DNA of 64,000 nt from Adiantum capillus-veneris (lineage: Eukaryota > Streptophyta > Polypodiopsida > Polypodiales > Pteridaceae), in assembly GCA_014529385.2 (NCBI GenBank), contig CM043943.1, positions 97,430,355 through 97,494,354 on the forward strand. Direction: 5' to 3'. Numbering within the stretch: the first letter of the stretch is position 1; every line of letters begins with the position of its first letter. The position numbers were made by a program, and so were the translations under genes. Positions 1-10,656 of the stretch are shown here, piece after piece. The notes beneath the pieces were generated by a model, which was not told the DNA's origin, made no database searches, and saw only the letters and a program-made list of their open reading frames with translations.

Positions 1-458
1 GAAGCTACTGGTTTCACCTTCTTTGCTACACTCTTGTATTTAGTTTCAACATGGACTTCTGGGCCTACTGTTTGGCTTTCTTTAAAGGCTTCTATTACTT
101 GATACATTTCCATAGAGCAAACTTCCACAACTTCATTTTCAAGATGCAAACTAGACCTCATTATAGCATCAAGCTCACCCATAGTATCTACAAAAGAAAC
201 TTGTTCACACAAACCCAAAACATTTTCAGTAGGCTCTAGCAACCCACTCTTTTTCATGCACATTTGTACATTATGCACATATTGCTTATCACATCTCTTC
301 AAATCTTCAAGTTTTGTAAAACATACTGATCCATTCTTTGTTACCAAGGAGCTCTTTGAAAATGCTTCACCTATTTTTGGATCAGGCGAGACCCTTTTTC
401 TTTCTGTACCACTGCAATCCCGCTTTACAATGGTACTTGGCCAAAACCCATCATTTCT
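1..458 (-). CDS. Element Y pol, N-terminal fragment (partial, off the left edge)
   Basis: On the minus strand a frame is open from 458 to the window edge, in the -1 frame relative to the gag-protease ORF, which ends at 425. It has no clear start codon of its own, as expected for a product made by frameshifting. The peptide is hydrophilic and, near the window edge, reads KYKSVAKKVKPVA. That resembles the basic linker found just before the reverse transcriptase in Ty3/gypsy polyproteins (family knowledge, from memory). No RT motif is reached inside the window. The alternative is a chance open frame of about 150 codons, but the absence of stops and the linker-like motif argue for real pol. Confidence 0.6.
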
Positions 459-2812
459 CTATGATCATGAAACTCTTTGCTCACCTTTGGTAGAGGGTGT
501 TCTCTGAGGTTGTCACGATTTCTTTCATGGTTTACACAAACTGTGAGAAATTGGACAGCACGTTTACCATCTTTGCTACGTATCCTAGCATATGCTGAAC
601 CATCGTCCATTACCTTTGTTTCCATTCGAACTCCCACAATGTAGGGCTGTCCAAGGATGAGATGATATGAAGATGTATCCTGTACAAAGAAGTTTTGGTC
701 AATCTTTACATCACCTATTGTCACCTTCACACCTGGACATGCTGCATACAATTCACCGGATGAATTGTTTGCCACTTTTACCATCCAACCATGATCTGTG
801 TCCATTGGCCATTTGCACTTGTTGTAGAGACTCTTTGACATTATGTTTATTTCTGAACCATGGTCAATCAAGGCAACAAATGGCTCTTCAAGATCACCTA
901 CCTTGACCAAAGTTTCTGTAGTAGCCCTTGCCCAATGACTTCGTGAATAGTAACTCCTAGGAATATCTTCAACTTCTTCATCATCATTTGAGAAATGCAC
1001 TTGCTTCACTCTCCCACTAGATTGGTAGCATCCTACCACAGCTCCATCATTCTCCTTATTTTGCAGTTGCATCCCTTGTGTCTTTGAGGTTTCCCCTTCA
1101 ACTTGTGGACGAGAAACTTCAGCAAGGGTTTGCCTCTTTCTCTTGATGATGTCAATGATCTCCTCATGGAATTCACGCTTTGCAATGCCAAGAACTTCTC
1201 CCAAAGTAAACTCAATCTTGCTATTCAAGATCCTTTCCTCCAAGACTTTCTTTAAATCTGTAGCAACCTCAATATCAGATTGTAGTTTATAAGTTGGGCC
1301 TTTTGTCTTACCTTTCGTTGGCTCTTTCTTCTTTCCTGTTGTAGACTCCTCCATGAGTACTTCAGGTGGAGATGCTCCTTGTGTTGAGGGTGTTTGAGAA
1401 GGCATTGAGTCGCTTCTTCCCCCACTTCTAGAAGCTCTTTTTGATGGTCCTTCATCAGAATTCTCACGTCTGCGCTTCTCTTCTACAATTGCCTCATTTT
1501 GTTGGCATTTTGTAATGTAGGCATGCACTGACAATGAGTCCACTGGATCATTCCATCCCGTTTCTAGACGTATGCAATCACCTGCTTCATGTAGAATCTC
1601 TTTTGTAAGCTTTCCCTTTTTAGCTAATTGCATGACATTTGGCCAAATTTGACCATGATGGTCACTCACCTCTTCATCACAAAAATGTTCAATTTTTACT
1701 CCATAAGTAGCTGCCTCAACTGAAGAGGTGGCATGCTTGGTTGCCATATCTTCAACTAAGGTTTGCATTCCCCCCTTCCCAAAGTTAGTTCTCAAGGGTA
1801 GAACTGTCTCTCTTAAGTGGATTTTACCATCCTTAAAAAAGACAACATCTTTTGACAAAGCATCACTAAAATCATCACAATCCCTTCTTACATGGTTTGT
1901 ACTATCACACCAAATACATCTATTAACAAACCCTTCTTTGGGCTGTTGTCTTTGCCTAGGAAGTGGCCCTGATGGTTGGCCTTTTTCTTCAAGCTTTGCA
2001 AACTTCACCTTCAAGTCACGCATTCCCTTCACAAGCTCATCTAGCATGGACTCATCAAACTTAGGAGCGATAAAAGTAGGCTTTACCATTTTGTCAGAAG
2101 TTGAGGTGGAAGGACTTGTAGTGTTTACTACCATCTTGTCTCTTCTTCTTTGTCGTTTGGCAAGCAGTGAGACAGCACCTTCAACCTCATTCCAGTCGGT
2201 CTTTAGTCCTTGCTCAGCATCTTTATCTTCAAGAAGAAGCTCCAAATTTTCTTGAAACTCTTTACCTGCAGCTTGTAAGAAAAGATATGTCTTCTCTGCA
2301 TCTAGTGTGTCCCTTTCTGTCCTAGTGAGTTGTGCATAGCGCCGCTCAAATTCCCTAAGTAGCTCTGTTATTGATAGTCCTTGCTTTGGCTTGACTACCC
2401 ATTCTAAGAATGTCCTTTTGGTCACTCTCTCCGAGTCCTCCATGAAATATTCCTCCTTTAAAGCTACTTTGAGTTCTTCCCAATTTCTCCCATGCCCATC
2501 TTTAATTGCTCTAACATGCTCCCTAATTTCTGGAGCAACAACTAGCTCAAAGCTTTGAATCATCTCACCTTCTGACACGCGATGCAGCTCCATCTCCTTC
2601 ACATACTCGCGTAAGTACTTGGTTACATCTTTGCCATTGAACTGATCCATTCTGTTGACGACCGCTTGTATGGCCTTTGTTGCTGAAATCTCCCTTCTTT
2701 CAGTAGCATGTTGTTGTTGCATGAACATTGCAAATGCTCGAAACATTTGCATTGTTGCTGGGTCAAAATGCATACCCTGTTGCTCAACATGATCACCCAT
2801 GGTTACCCACAA
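425..2812 (-). CDS. gag-pro: Element Y Gag-protease polyprotein (795 aa)
   Basis: Intact ORF of 795 codons. Residues about 50-230 form a capsid-like helical region (start of the block DQFNGKDVTKYLREY, later NWEELKVALKEEYF), matching the usual retrotransposon Gag pattern. A textbook CCHC zinc knuckle (CIWCDSTNHVRRDC, spacing 2-4-4) lies at about residues 298-312 and would bind RNA. A retropepsin domain follows: active-site motif DHGSEINIMS near residue 647 and ILGQPYI near residue 720. The active-site triplet reads D-H-G rather than the usual D-T/S-G; whether it is active is unknown. The start is the first ATG after the primer site; a second in-frame ATG lies four codons on. The product would assemble particles and process them in the cytoplasm. 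Confidence 0.88.
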   Translation of the reverse strand: MWVTMGDHVEQQGMHFDPATMQMFRAFAMFMQQQHATERREISATKAIQAVVNRMDQFNGKDVTKYLREYVKEMELHRVSEGEMIQSFELVVAPEIREHVRAIKDGHGRNWEELKVALKEEYFMEDSERVTKRTFLEWVVKPKQGLSITELLREFERRYAQLTRTERDTLDAEKTYLFLQAAGKEFQENLELLLEDKDAEQGLKTDWNEVEGAVSLLAKRQRRRDKMVVNTTSPSTSTSDKMVKPTFIAPKFDESMLDELVKGMRDLKVKFAKLEEKGQPSGPLPRQRQQPKEGFVNRCIWCDSTNHVRRDCDDFSDALSKDVVFFKDGKIHLRETVLPLRTNFGKGGMQTLVEDMATKHATSSVEAATYGVKIEHFCDEEVSDHHGQIWPNVMQLAKKGKLTKEILHEAGDCIRLETGWNDPVDSLSVHAYITKCQQNEAIVEEKRRRENSDEGPSKRASRSGGRSDSMPSQTPSTQGASPPEVLMEESTTGKKKEPTKGKTKGPTYKLQSDIEVATDLKKVLEERILNSKIEFTLGEVLGIAKREFHEEIIDIIKRKRQTLAEVSRPQVEGETSKTQGMQLQNKENDGAVVGCYQSSGRVKQVHFSNDDEEVEDIPRSYYSRSHWARATTETLVKVGDLEEPFVALIDHGSEINIMSKSLYNKCKWPMDTDHGWMVKVANNSSGELYAACPGVKVTIGDVKIDQNFFVQDTSSYHLILGQPYIVGVRMETKVMDDGSAYARIRSKDGKRAVQFLTVCVNHERNRDNLREHPLPKVSKEFHDHREMMGFGQVPL
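443..449 (-). promoter_or_regulatory. Candidate -1 ribosomal frameshift heptamer G GGT TTT
   Basis: Within the last codons of the gag-protease ORF the minus strand reads GGGTTTT, in phase as G GGT TTT. This fits the X XXY YYZ rule for -1 slippage. The ORF stops six codons later (425-427) and the pol frame is exactly -1, open from 458. The heptamer is therefore inside the overlap. No downstream pseudoknot was modelled. Confidence 0.55.
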
Positions 2813-2829
2813 ACTCTCACCCTAGCAGT

Positions 2830-2849
2830 TTCGCGTCGGGTTCACCAAA
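2830..2849 (-). other. Primer-binding-site-like sequence of element Y
   Basis: On the minus strand the sequence starts TTTGGTGAACCCGACGCG, directly downstream of the putative LTR end and about 20 bases before the gag ATG. It has the TGG start expected for pairing to a tRNA 3' CCA end. It is not the TTGGCGCC type used by elements X and 2. I cannot assign the tRNA with certainty. Confidence 0.5.
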
Positions 2850-2853
2850 AATA

Positions 2854-4665
2854 TGTCGAGAAATTTGCGGTCTTGCTAGGAAAGCACCGGGCTTATGGAT
2901 GTGAGAGTTTGTGAGAGAACTCAACAAAAACTATATGAAGGAGTTAAACCATGGATGCCATGAAGACTAGGGTTTGGAAAGAAGTGCAATCAAAGAAGAC
3001 TCACTCTTTCTCTCTTGCACTCACACACACACAAAGAAAGAATGCAAAAGAGAATGTCAAAACAATACGAAGATGAAAACATCAAGGCTATGGTCATATC
3101 GTATCATGGGTAATATGAAAGGGTTAATGGATGAGTTAATGGCATTCAATCTTGGCTGACCAAATAGGCTACGAATTGTTCTTTGGAATTGTAGTTTTGT
3201 GCTTACCATAATATATATATTTTGCCTAGTGATTGGGATTAATTGTGTGTACAAATCCTCTTGGTTCATAGCAAGATAACTACGCTTACATCAAAAGAAA
3301 AATTATAGTCTATGAGAGGTAGTATGATGGGATCCGGTGATAGAAGTATTTCATTGAGCCTTTCAAGGCCGAAGAGAAACACTATACGTTGTTGAAAGTG
3401 TATTTTACGGCTAATCCATACGTTAATTCTAATAGATCGTACAGAGTGAAAGCGATAGAAATGATCATCATGTGGGTTATTCATCTAGGATAGTATGTGA
3501 GAAATGTAGATACGAGAGAAGTGAAGAGATGAGAAGTTTCCCTCCCAAGCCCTATTCTTGCCCGTAGGCAATAAGGATACTGCGGGGAGAGATGTACCTG
3601 TAGCAAAGAGAACCTAGAGAGGATGAATTACTAAGAATGAGAGAGATAGGTTTGGTTAAGGAGATGAGATTAGGTACATATATATATGTTGGATTAGAGA
3701 TGAAAATGAAAACAACAAGAAATCAAGGAAACATCAATGTAGAACACATCTTACTTGAAACCCTTCGGCACCATTATTGATGGGAGAGAGAAGAAGAGGG
3801 GAGAATTCAACGTTGATTGATACGCCAAGTACAACACCTTATTTGATTAGAGTTGATCCTCCAAGGATGGCGTACAAGAATGGCTAGTTTTCCTCTAGGA
3901 GAAAGTGTAGGCTTGGGCTTATGTTAATGGGGCTAAGTACAATTAGGCATTACTACTCACTCCCTCAAGAATTCCTCTCATCAATGGCTTGAATGCTTGA
4001 GTTCCTTCCAAGGAAGAAGAGGTCCCCTTTTATAGGTGAAGGGAACCCACAAGGGTTTACACAAGAAGAGAGGAGCCAGTGTGAACAGGAATTGGAAAAG
4101 TTGGAAATGAGCTGTCCCTGCATGATGTGGGCAGACTGGGGTCCAGTATTTTAATCATATCTCCTCAACCGTAGCTCCAAATAAAAAAGTAAAAATATGG
4201 GCAGAAACTTCAGCTCATTAGCTACAATGTTCATTTTAAAATCATTCTCCAATTCGGATTGGAACCTTGTGTAAAAAATTCATCAAAATAGGGTCCATTT
4301 CTGGCAGCAAAAGTCTTCATGTGGTCCCCTTAGCCTAGACTTTCATTTGATTCCAAAGGACACCTCATGCCATATGAAATCATGACATTGCTCCTTGACA
4401 AAGTTTTGTAATCATGCTTGCATTAATGCATTAAAATAAGTGTATCTTTGAAATCATGCCACCTAGTGTCCCACTAGGATTTGATTCTCTCCTAGTAGCT
4501 ATTTAAAAAGAAATATAAGAAAAGTATAAAAAATACATAGAATATATATATATTGGAGTTTACCCTAGATATAGGATCTAGCTAGGGTGTGAGATGATAA
4601 TGAAATAGTAGAAATAAAGAATCAATGCTTTTTTGCCCCAAGTTAAAGAGGCGGAGCTATTGACA
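2854..4665 (-). repeat. Putative 5' LTR of element Y (about 1.8 kb)
   Basis: Bounded on the minus strand by TGTCAATAGC at 4665 and by CTCGACA ending at 2854, giving TGTC...GACA inverted ends. The inner end abuts the primer-site-like sequence. TATA-like runs occur at about 4540-4555 and 3675-3690. Small ORFs in it look spurious. A weak internal duplication of about 210 bp is seen at 3057-3484. The second LTR is outside the window, so the outer boundary is inferred only from the TG/CA ends and the spacing to X sequence. Confidence 0.4.
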
Positions 4666-4853
4666 CTTTTCCCATAGTATTTTTTTGATGGTAAAGTAAG
4701 AATACATTACCCTTGAGATAAATAATAAGATGAGATAGAAAGCTTATTTTTATACTTACATATGCATATGTACATTATAGGAAATATAATTATGTATCTA
4801 AAAAAAATACAAGATAGATTTTGTAGCATGCGTTCCCACTATGTACGTGTCAC

Positions 4854-6564
4854 AGCACGACAACGCGTAGGATGTCTATATGCTCAGAATTTAACAAAAT
4901 TTGGTCCAGAGACTCCCCTTAAGTCCAACAACACAATGGTATGCTCAGAATTTCATTTGGACCTAAAAATGGCCTTGAGACATCCTACGTGTAGGATGTC
5001 TTTTTGCTCAGAATGACTTGAAATTTTCACCCCAGCTTTTCCTTGATGTGCTGATCACAATGGTGTGCTCATAGGTTGGTTTGGAGTCCTAAATCAAGCT
5101 GGAGACATCCTACGCGTAGGATGTCTAACTGCTCAGATTTTAACCAAACTTGATCCCAAGATTCTCCTAGTACTCAGCAACCCAATGGTATACTCAAAAT
5201 TTGAATTTGGATGCCAATAGGTCAAGATTTGGGCTGCATAAGCTTCTAGTGCACTCCAAGAGTAGGATGTCTGACAATTCTTGTCTTTGCTTGGTAAATA
5301 GGCCAAACAAGGTCCAAATTCACTTTTGAAAAAAGTTCTGGAATCCTTGAGACACTTAGAACCTCCCTATATGGCCAAAGTAGAATTTTGACCACTTTAT
5401 GACCCTGGAGACATCCTATACGTAGGGTGTCTTTTTTCTTTGTTTCAGCTCAAACTTGCACTGTAGCTTCCCCTTGATGTGCTAAACTCACATCTATTTT
5501 TACTTTTTGATTTTGACACCTATAGGTTGGTCAAATGATCAAGAATCTGTTCCAAAAGCCTAATGTCCGTTCTGATGAATTCACCAGTCAAATCAACTCA
5601 AAATTGGACCAAAATTGACTAGGAGGCTTATCTAAGGCTATACAACACTCTGCTATGTCCACAATTTGAATTTTGCCTCTAAATCATGCCTTAGATATCC
5701 TACGCGTAGGATATCTAACTGCTTAGAATTGCCCCAAATTTGAACCAGAGACTCTCCTTAAGGTGCTGATCACTGTGGTATGCTTAGAGGTTGATTTGGA
5801 GTGCTAAATCATGGTGAAGACATCCTACACGTAGGATGTCTAAGTGCATAGAATTGCCCCAAACTTGAGCCACAGCTTCCCCTTCATGTCAGCAACCCAA
5901 TGCTATGCTTAGATTTTAATTTGGATGTCAAAAGACCCCAAAACTAGCTATTCTTGCCTTTTGTTTGTCCAAAAACGCTAAAGTCTATTCAATCTTCCTT
6001 TCACTGACCCAAATGAGATGAAAATTATCACATGCACTCAATACAACATTTAGAACATGCCTATGGAGTCATCCTATGGTTTGGTCTCAAAATTAGGCTT
6101 TGGACACAATTTGGGTAGGATGTCTGACAATTCTCATCTTTTGGCTTTGATCTGTCAAAATTTGGTCGAATTTCCACTTTCCAGGTGAAAATAGGGTAAA
6201 ACCTGCCTTCTAAATACATTGGTAACCTCAGATTTTCAAAAAAAATACCCAGATCACCCTGTAGACATCCTATGGGTAGGATGTCTACTGCTTATTTTTT
6301 CAGACTGAAGTGTCCTTGATGCTTCCTTATGCTCCCAGCAAGTGTAAGTATGCTTCACAATTGCAAATTCACTCAATTTAAGCCTTTTCTAAAATTTTAC
6401 GTTTTCTGACTCCGCCTTTTGGCTTTTGGTCAACAAAAATAGGGAAAAACACCCAAGTCAATATGTTACTAGGGTAAAACCTACCCTCTGAACCCACTGG
6501 TGCAGTCAAAATTTCAAATTTGGTCTTCAGAACCCCCTTGAGACATCCTACGCGTAGGATGTCT
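4854..6564. repeat. Array of ten 24-bp palindromes, type A, in the element X leader
   Basis: Copies start at 4854, 4978, 5103, 5249, 5409, 5693, 5818, 6102, 6263 and 6541. The consensus half-site is AGACATCCTACG followed directly by its reverse complement, so the centre is ACGCGT. Copies at 5103, 5693 and 6541 are perfect. The 5693 copy carries GATATC at both ends, a matched change on both arms. Copies at 4854, 5249 and 6102 keep only one good arm. The flanks often repeat TGCTCAGAATT and a CCTT(A/G)A(T/G)GTGCTGA block, so the array is a degenerate tandem repeat of about 125-160 bp in which the palindrome is the best-kept part. Confidence 0.9.
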
Positions 6565-7086
6565 ATGTTTACAGAATTGCAGGTTTTCTTCACAGAACCC
6601 TTGCAACTGCTCTTTTATATGCACAACATCAGTCATTCATACAAAAATATCCACAAAAGCTTGTTTAATGCATTTTTACCCTCAAAAGCACACTTTCCGT
6701 GATTTCAAATGCAATCAAGCACTTTAGCAAATAATTCAGTGCTGAATAGCTCTAGATCAGAATCGGATCACTTACCTAAAGCTACTCCTACAAATCATAT
6801 GGGGTTTTGCATCTATGAGTAGAAAAATGCTTCACTGCCACACACGGACTAGTAAACGCTTTTATCACCTCACAAATCACTCGACCACCAACAACTACTC
6901 TAATCCATAGGTCCTAACTAAACCTATCTAGTCGGAGACCCTCGGCAAGACACACGCTTCCTAGCTATCCACTTGATCGCGGAATATCCTCTTCTTGATC
7001 CACTTAAGAAAAACGCTTTCTTTAGCCGAAACTAAATCAAGCAACCATCACACGAGTGTTAGTAGGAAACCTACTTAGGTCCTTGT
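6565..7086 (-). other. Element X leader between primer site and first palindrome
   Basis: Non-coding stretch of about 520 bp. On the minus strand it shares blocks with the element 2 leader (15461-15980), including the CTGATCTAGAGCTAT block near 6750. ORFs here are short and unconvincing. Confidence 0.6.
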
Positions 7087-7105
7087 GTCCCGGTAGCGGC
7101 GCCAA
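7087..7105 (-). other. Primer-binding site of element X
   Basis: Minus strand begins TTGGCGCCGCTACCGGGAC, close to the TTTGGCGCCGTTGCCGGGG of element 2. It directly abuts the LTR end (...CCAACA), which fixes the orientation of X as minus. Confidence 0.8.
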
Positions 7106-8061
7106 TGTTGGAAGAGCGACTCACACACCCATGAAGTGCATGCAAACACTACCTAGATCAATATAATGTCAATCGAGGACACAGATGACACAATAGGCAC
7201 ACAGAGGAAATCTCTTTAGCTTGTCAGGCTGAGACCATCCTACACATACAACACTCTGGAAGGCCAACTAAACCACGATCAATAACCTCACTGCTCTCAA
7301 CTACACCACCTAGCCACATACACACATACGGAAGGTAACTCACCTAATCATGCCAGATTCGTATGAAACTTAAGGAACACCATCCCCTCACTAGGATACA
7401 CCTGTCCCTAAGCTTCTACACTCAAAACCCTCACTCTAAACCCATCTGTGGAAAACGCGTAGCATGACAAAGCAGAATTTTGAAAGTGCCCGAAACTGAA
7501 ATTTATGAGTACCTATGCATAGCTTATGTCTCCACGATTCTATAGACTACTAGCACGCAGAAAACAGACATCATTTGATACACTTAAAGACACAAATAGC
7601 TCGTAGATGCGGCGACGTGTGCGCTTCGTCTCGCGTGGAATGCTTGGCGTTGTCGCGTAGCTCTCCTCGAGCCTACAGCAATGGTGCAGTCGGATCTCCC
7701 ATGTGTTGAGCGAGCCGGGCGTAGCTAGAGGATAAAGCTCACACTCACTCTCTTTCTCTCTCACACATAGTAGACGACAGCGCTAAGTTTTGATTATGAT
7801 TAAAGTCTTCCTCTACAAAATGACCTAGGTACCTTATATACTAAGGCTACCTTAGGTTTAACCAAAAATGGGGTTGAAAGGGTCAAATGGCTTTGTATTT
7901 ACAATCTGGAAGTGCCATTGCATCCCGTCTTGTGAAACTAGAATAACTACTCATTACAAATGACGTTTATAGCCATAATTCGCAGCATTTCATAACTCGC
8001 AAAAGATAAGACTTTGGTACGAAACTTGAGTTATGTTGTGTTGTTGACCCAGCGGTCAACA
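7106..8061 (-). repeat. 5' LTR of element X (956 bp)
   Basis: Plus-strand ends are TGTTGGAAGAGC at 7106 and GGTCAACA at 8061, giving five-base inverted ends TGTTG...CAACA. On the minus strand a TATATAAGG box lies at about 7838-7850, giving a U3 of about 210 bp and an R-U5 of about 740 bp. The inner end touches the primer site. No partner LTR is in the window. Confidence 0.65.
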
Positions 8062-8679
8062 CTACACCATCACTCTTGGCTATGGAATGAAAATCCAACC
8101 AAGAGCCATGCTTCAATGCTTAAGCTTGCCATCTTCTCCATCTTCAATAATATTCTATTATGTATGCTAGCAAGAAGAGTGATGATAAGTGAGGAACTAT
8201 TTCTTTCTTCTATGGAATGTTTCTTGTTCCTCTTCCCTATCCTCATTCCACGCTAGCTCTCTCCACCTTTGAAGGTGTTTGAGGCCTTGGGGATTGAGGC
8301 TTGGGATAGTTAATGCTTTCTACAAATTTTATGTTATGCTTGTGATGCATGAAGCTTTCCATCTTCATTGCATCACCTAGGTCACAAAGAACACAAAGAT
8401 TGTATTGTACCAAGTCTCTCTTGATGGGAGAAACTATAATACAAATGCCTATTGGAGGGGGGATAGACTCCGTATGAATCCTGTCCTCAACTATTGTCAT
8501 GGTCTCTAAACTCTCTCTATTGCAAAAGTATTATTCATGCCAAGTTAAATAAGTACCACGTTTATGTTTCTACCATCAATCAAGTTCACCCGCTATGGTC
8601 ACAAAGTAATCTCACAAAAGTGCTTCACCTAATATCCTAATTTCGCTACTCTCAAAGCTCAGAGGCTATTTCCATTACA
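8062..8679 (+). repeat. Right part of the 5' LTR of element 0 (older host element)
   Basis: The stretch ends in CATTACA at 8679, directly followed by a primer site of the TTGGTAACAGAGC type. It is therefore read as the 3' portion of a plus-strand LTR. Its left limit is hidden by element X. No convincing ORF. Confidence 0.45.
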
Positions 8680-8694
8680 TTGGTAACAGAGCAT
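8680..8694 (+). other. Primer-binding site of element 0 (initiator-Met tRNA type)
   Basis: TTGGTAACAGAGCAT differs by one base from the common plant site TTGGTATCAGAGCA. It lies right after the LTR end and about 400 bp before a gag-like ATG. Confidence 0.65.
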
Positions 8695-9091
8695 TTGGTT
8701 TCTCTTTTCTTTCTTAAGAAGAGAGGTCCTTAAGTAGCCTATTAATGTTTGTTTTTGTTAATTATATTAGGGTAAGTGGGAGTGGGATCTATTATCGGTT
8801 TTGTTGAGCCCACTGTGGGATATGGTACACACCTTGGGAGGTTTGGTCTTAATAATGGAGTATTTTTAGACTTGCCTATGGCTTTACCATTATTGAGCCA
8901 TAAGAAGTCTAAAAGGAGCTATCCCTCAGGAACTTTGCTATGCTAGACTCACTCCACTACTCTCTATAATTAACCAATTTGACCCGTGGGTGTAGATACT
9001 TAAGTGCCTATTTTCAAAGGCTAAGAGGAGTAGCAACTAAAGTTTTGAATTTCCAAAGCATACACTAAGTAAACACATAAGTTTAAGTAAC

Positions 9092-9469
9092 ATGGATGAC
9101 AATAACCAAGAGAGTAGAATGAACATTGATAACTTTGATTTTGCACATGAAGGCGCTAATGATGATGCCCCCATGTTTGTTAATTATCTTGTCACTTAGT
9201 TGCAACAAGCTATGGGCAGCCCCGCTTTGCAAGCCGAAGTTACTCAACAAGTTTGTGCTTATGGGATCTCCTTTCCTCTTCAAGAGGAGAGAGAAATTAG
9301 GAGGCCTCTTGATGAGGACCCCAAGAGGAGAGAGAACTTAGGAGAACTTAGGAGGCCTCTTGATGAGGCCCCCAAAAGAAGACACTCTCCCATAAAAGAG
9401 GAGGAATCCAAAGAACAAGAAAGTAATGAATCCCTAAGTTCCTTCGAAGATGTGGCTCCACGAAGACGG
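9092..9469 (+). pseudogene. Element 0 gag, N-terminal part, broken
   Basis: Reading from the ATG at 9092, an acidic leader is followed by an in-frame TAG at 9197. The same frame then continues through a charged region with the repeat RRPLDE-PKRR and ends at APRRRW. There element 1 is inserted. The reading frame resumes after element 1 at 31375 in the same phase with a basic, proline-rich run (TKRSPNPPKRK). One stop codon and the 22-kb insertion make it non-functional. The region between primer site and ATG (8695-9091) shows no ORF of note. Confidence 0.6.
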
Positions 9470-10602
9470 TGGTACATCCAAAGTGTGTCAACCATAGAAG
9501 ATGTCATGGACAGATATGTGCAGGCTAGCAGAAGCATGGCAAAAGGTTGGAGAAGCTAGGAAGATCATGGGTTGACAAGCAGCAGCGGGGGTGTATGACT
9601 GATGCGGTTTATAGGCCAAGGAAGGCTCCATGAGGGGCTAATTGGGGAAGCAACTGAAGGAGGTGCAAAGTGCAGCTTTTTGGTCCAGGAACGAAGAGAT
9701 TGAAGTGCTGAAGGAGCGTGTCTCATGCTGGGATAAAGAAGCCCAAAGCAGTCAAAGGCAAGGAGCGGTGTCCCGCCAACAATAGAGAGAGAGATAGTAG
9801 GAGCCCGGGACCATGTCAAGAGGGGAGTCACACATCCATTGGACAGCCAGAAGGAGAGGACAAATTTGAGAAATTCAAGGGGCTTAGCCCACCACAATGA
9901 ACAGTGAAAAGAAGAAAGAGAGAGAGCATATCCAAGGGATATCCAAGTGCAAGGTTGGCAAATTGAGCGAACAAAGCAAAGGTACACCATGCAGATACCA
10001 AACACCAAGAAAGTGCCAAGTGGTAGCCATGCAATGTAAATTTCTAAAGGAAGCTCGAGTTACTTGTACAAGCTAGATAGCTCTTGTTTTTTTCATTTTT
10101 AGCCTTAGACAAGCCTTATAAAAGGGCACAAGAGTGATTTTTCAAGGCCTTTATTGCTAGAGAGATTTTTCAAGCTTGTGTATTGCAAGCTTGCCATTGG
10201 AGGTGCATACTTGACTGTACTACCCCCTATGAAATAATACCAAATATTTGCCCCTACTTCTTGTGTTGCTTCTCCCCATCCCCCTCCTTTTCTCTTGCTC
10301 TTTGTGTACTTGTCGGTGTTTGCAGAGGGTTTGCATGCAGCTTGAAGGGTGTCACTAAGAGGGCAGAATTGGGGTGTCTTGTGAGCCGAAAAGTGTGAGT
10401 TGAGCAGTGTAAGTGTGTTTGTGCTGAAGGGTGTTTCTTGCAAGGTGTGAGGCGGTTGTTCGGTATGCTAGAGTGGAATTACTAGTGCAAAATAGCCCAA
10501 TTTGAAGGTGTTATTAGAGAGGTTAGGGGTAATGTGGAATCCCTAGTCTATAGAGAGGCAAACATTTTGTGTGCTAGGTGTGTTCCCTATTCCCCCTCTC
10601 CA
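9470..10602 (+). repeat. 5' LTR of element 1 (about 1133 bp)
   Basis: TGG...CCA ends. A TATA box (TTATAAAAG) lies at about 10107, preceding the part that is also found at 30847-31370. Homology to the truncated right copy begins near 10086. The ORFs at 9280-10034 and 10105-10443 run through LTR sequence and are judged spurious. Confidence 0.7.
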
Positions 10603-10607
10603 TCTTC

Positions 10608-10619
10608 TGGTGCCCCCAC
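10608..10619 (+). other. Primer-site-like sequence of element 1
   Basis: TGGTGCCCCCAC lies five bases after the LTR end and 38 bases before the first Gag ATG. The position and TGG start fit a primer site; the tRNA is not assigned. Confidence 0.45.
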
Positions 10620-10656
10620 TAAGGAGCAGCTAATTGCCCATCGGTGTTGATCAAAG

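Larger units (their letters stand above)
1..4665 (-). mobile_element. Element Y: Ty3/gypsy-like LTR retrotransposon, 5' part, minus strand
   Basis: Read on the minus strand, this stretch runs LTR (2854-4665), primer-site-like sequence (2830-2849), gag-protease ORF (425-2812) and the start of pol (1-458), then leaves the window. The gag-protease frame is uninterrupted over nearly 800 codons, so the copy is younger than most others here. Y seems to have landed in the leader of element X: X palindromic repeats resume at 4854, just outside the Y LTR, and the X LTR and primer site lie further right. The 3' half and the matching LTR are outside the window, so the target duplication cannot be tested. 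Confidence 0.75.
4666..8061 (-). mobile_element. Element X: 5' end of a second minus-strand LTR retrotransposon
   Basis: From right to left: LTR (7106-8061), primer site (7087-7105), then a leader of about 2.4 kb holding the GACATCCTACG-type palindromes, broken off at 4665 by element Y. The leader is homologous to that of element 2. Both contain CTGATCTAGAGCTAT followed by a GCTTGATTGCAT block at the same relative place, and the first palindrome lies 522-523 bases from the primer site in X against 520-521 in element 2. X is therefore a diverged relative of element 2 in opposite orientation. No coding part of X is in the window. Confidence 0.7.

Noticed and set aside
9565-10034. ORFs of 147 and 68 aa on the minus strand
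   Set aside because: They lie wholly in the LTR of element 1, overlap each other in different frames and show no domain.
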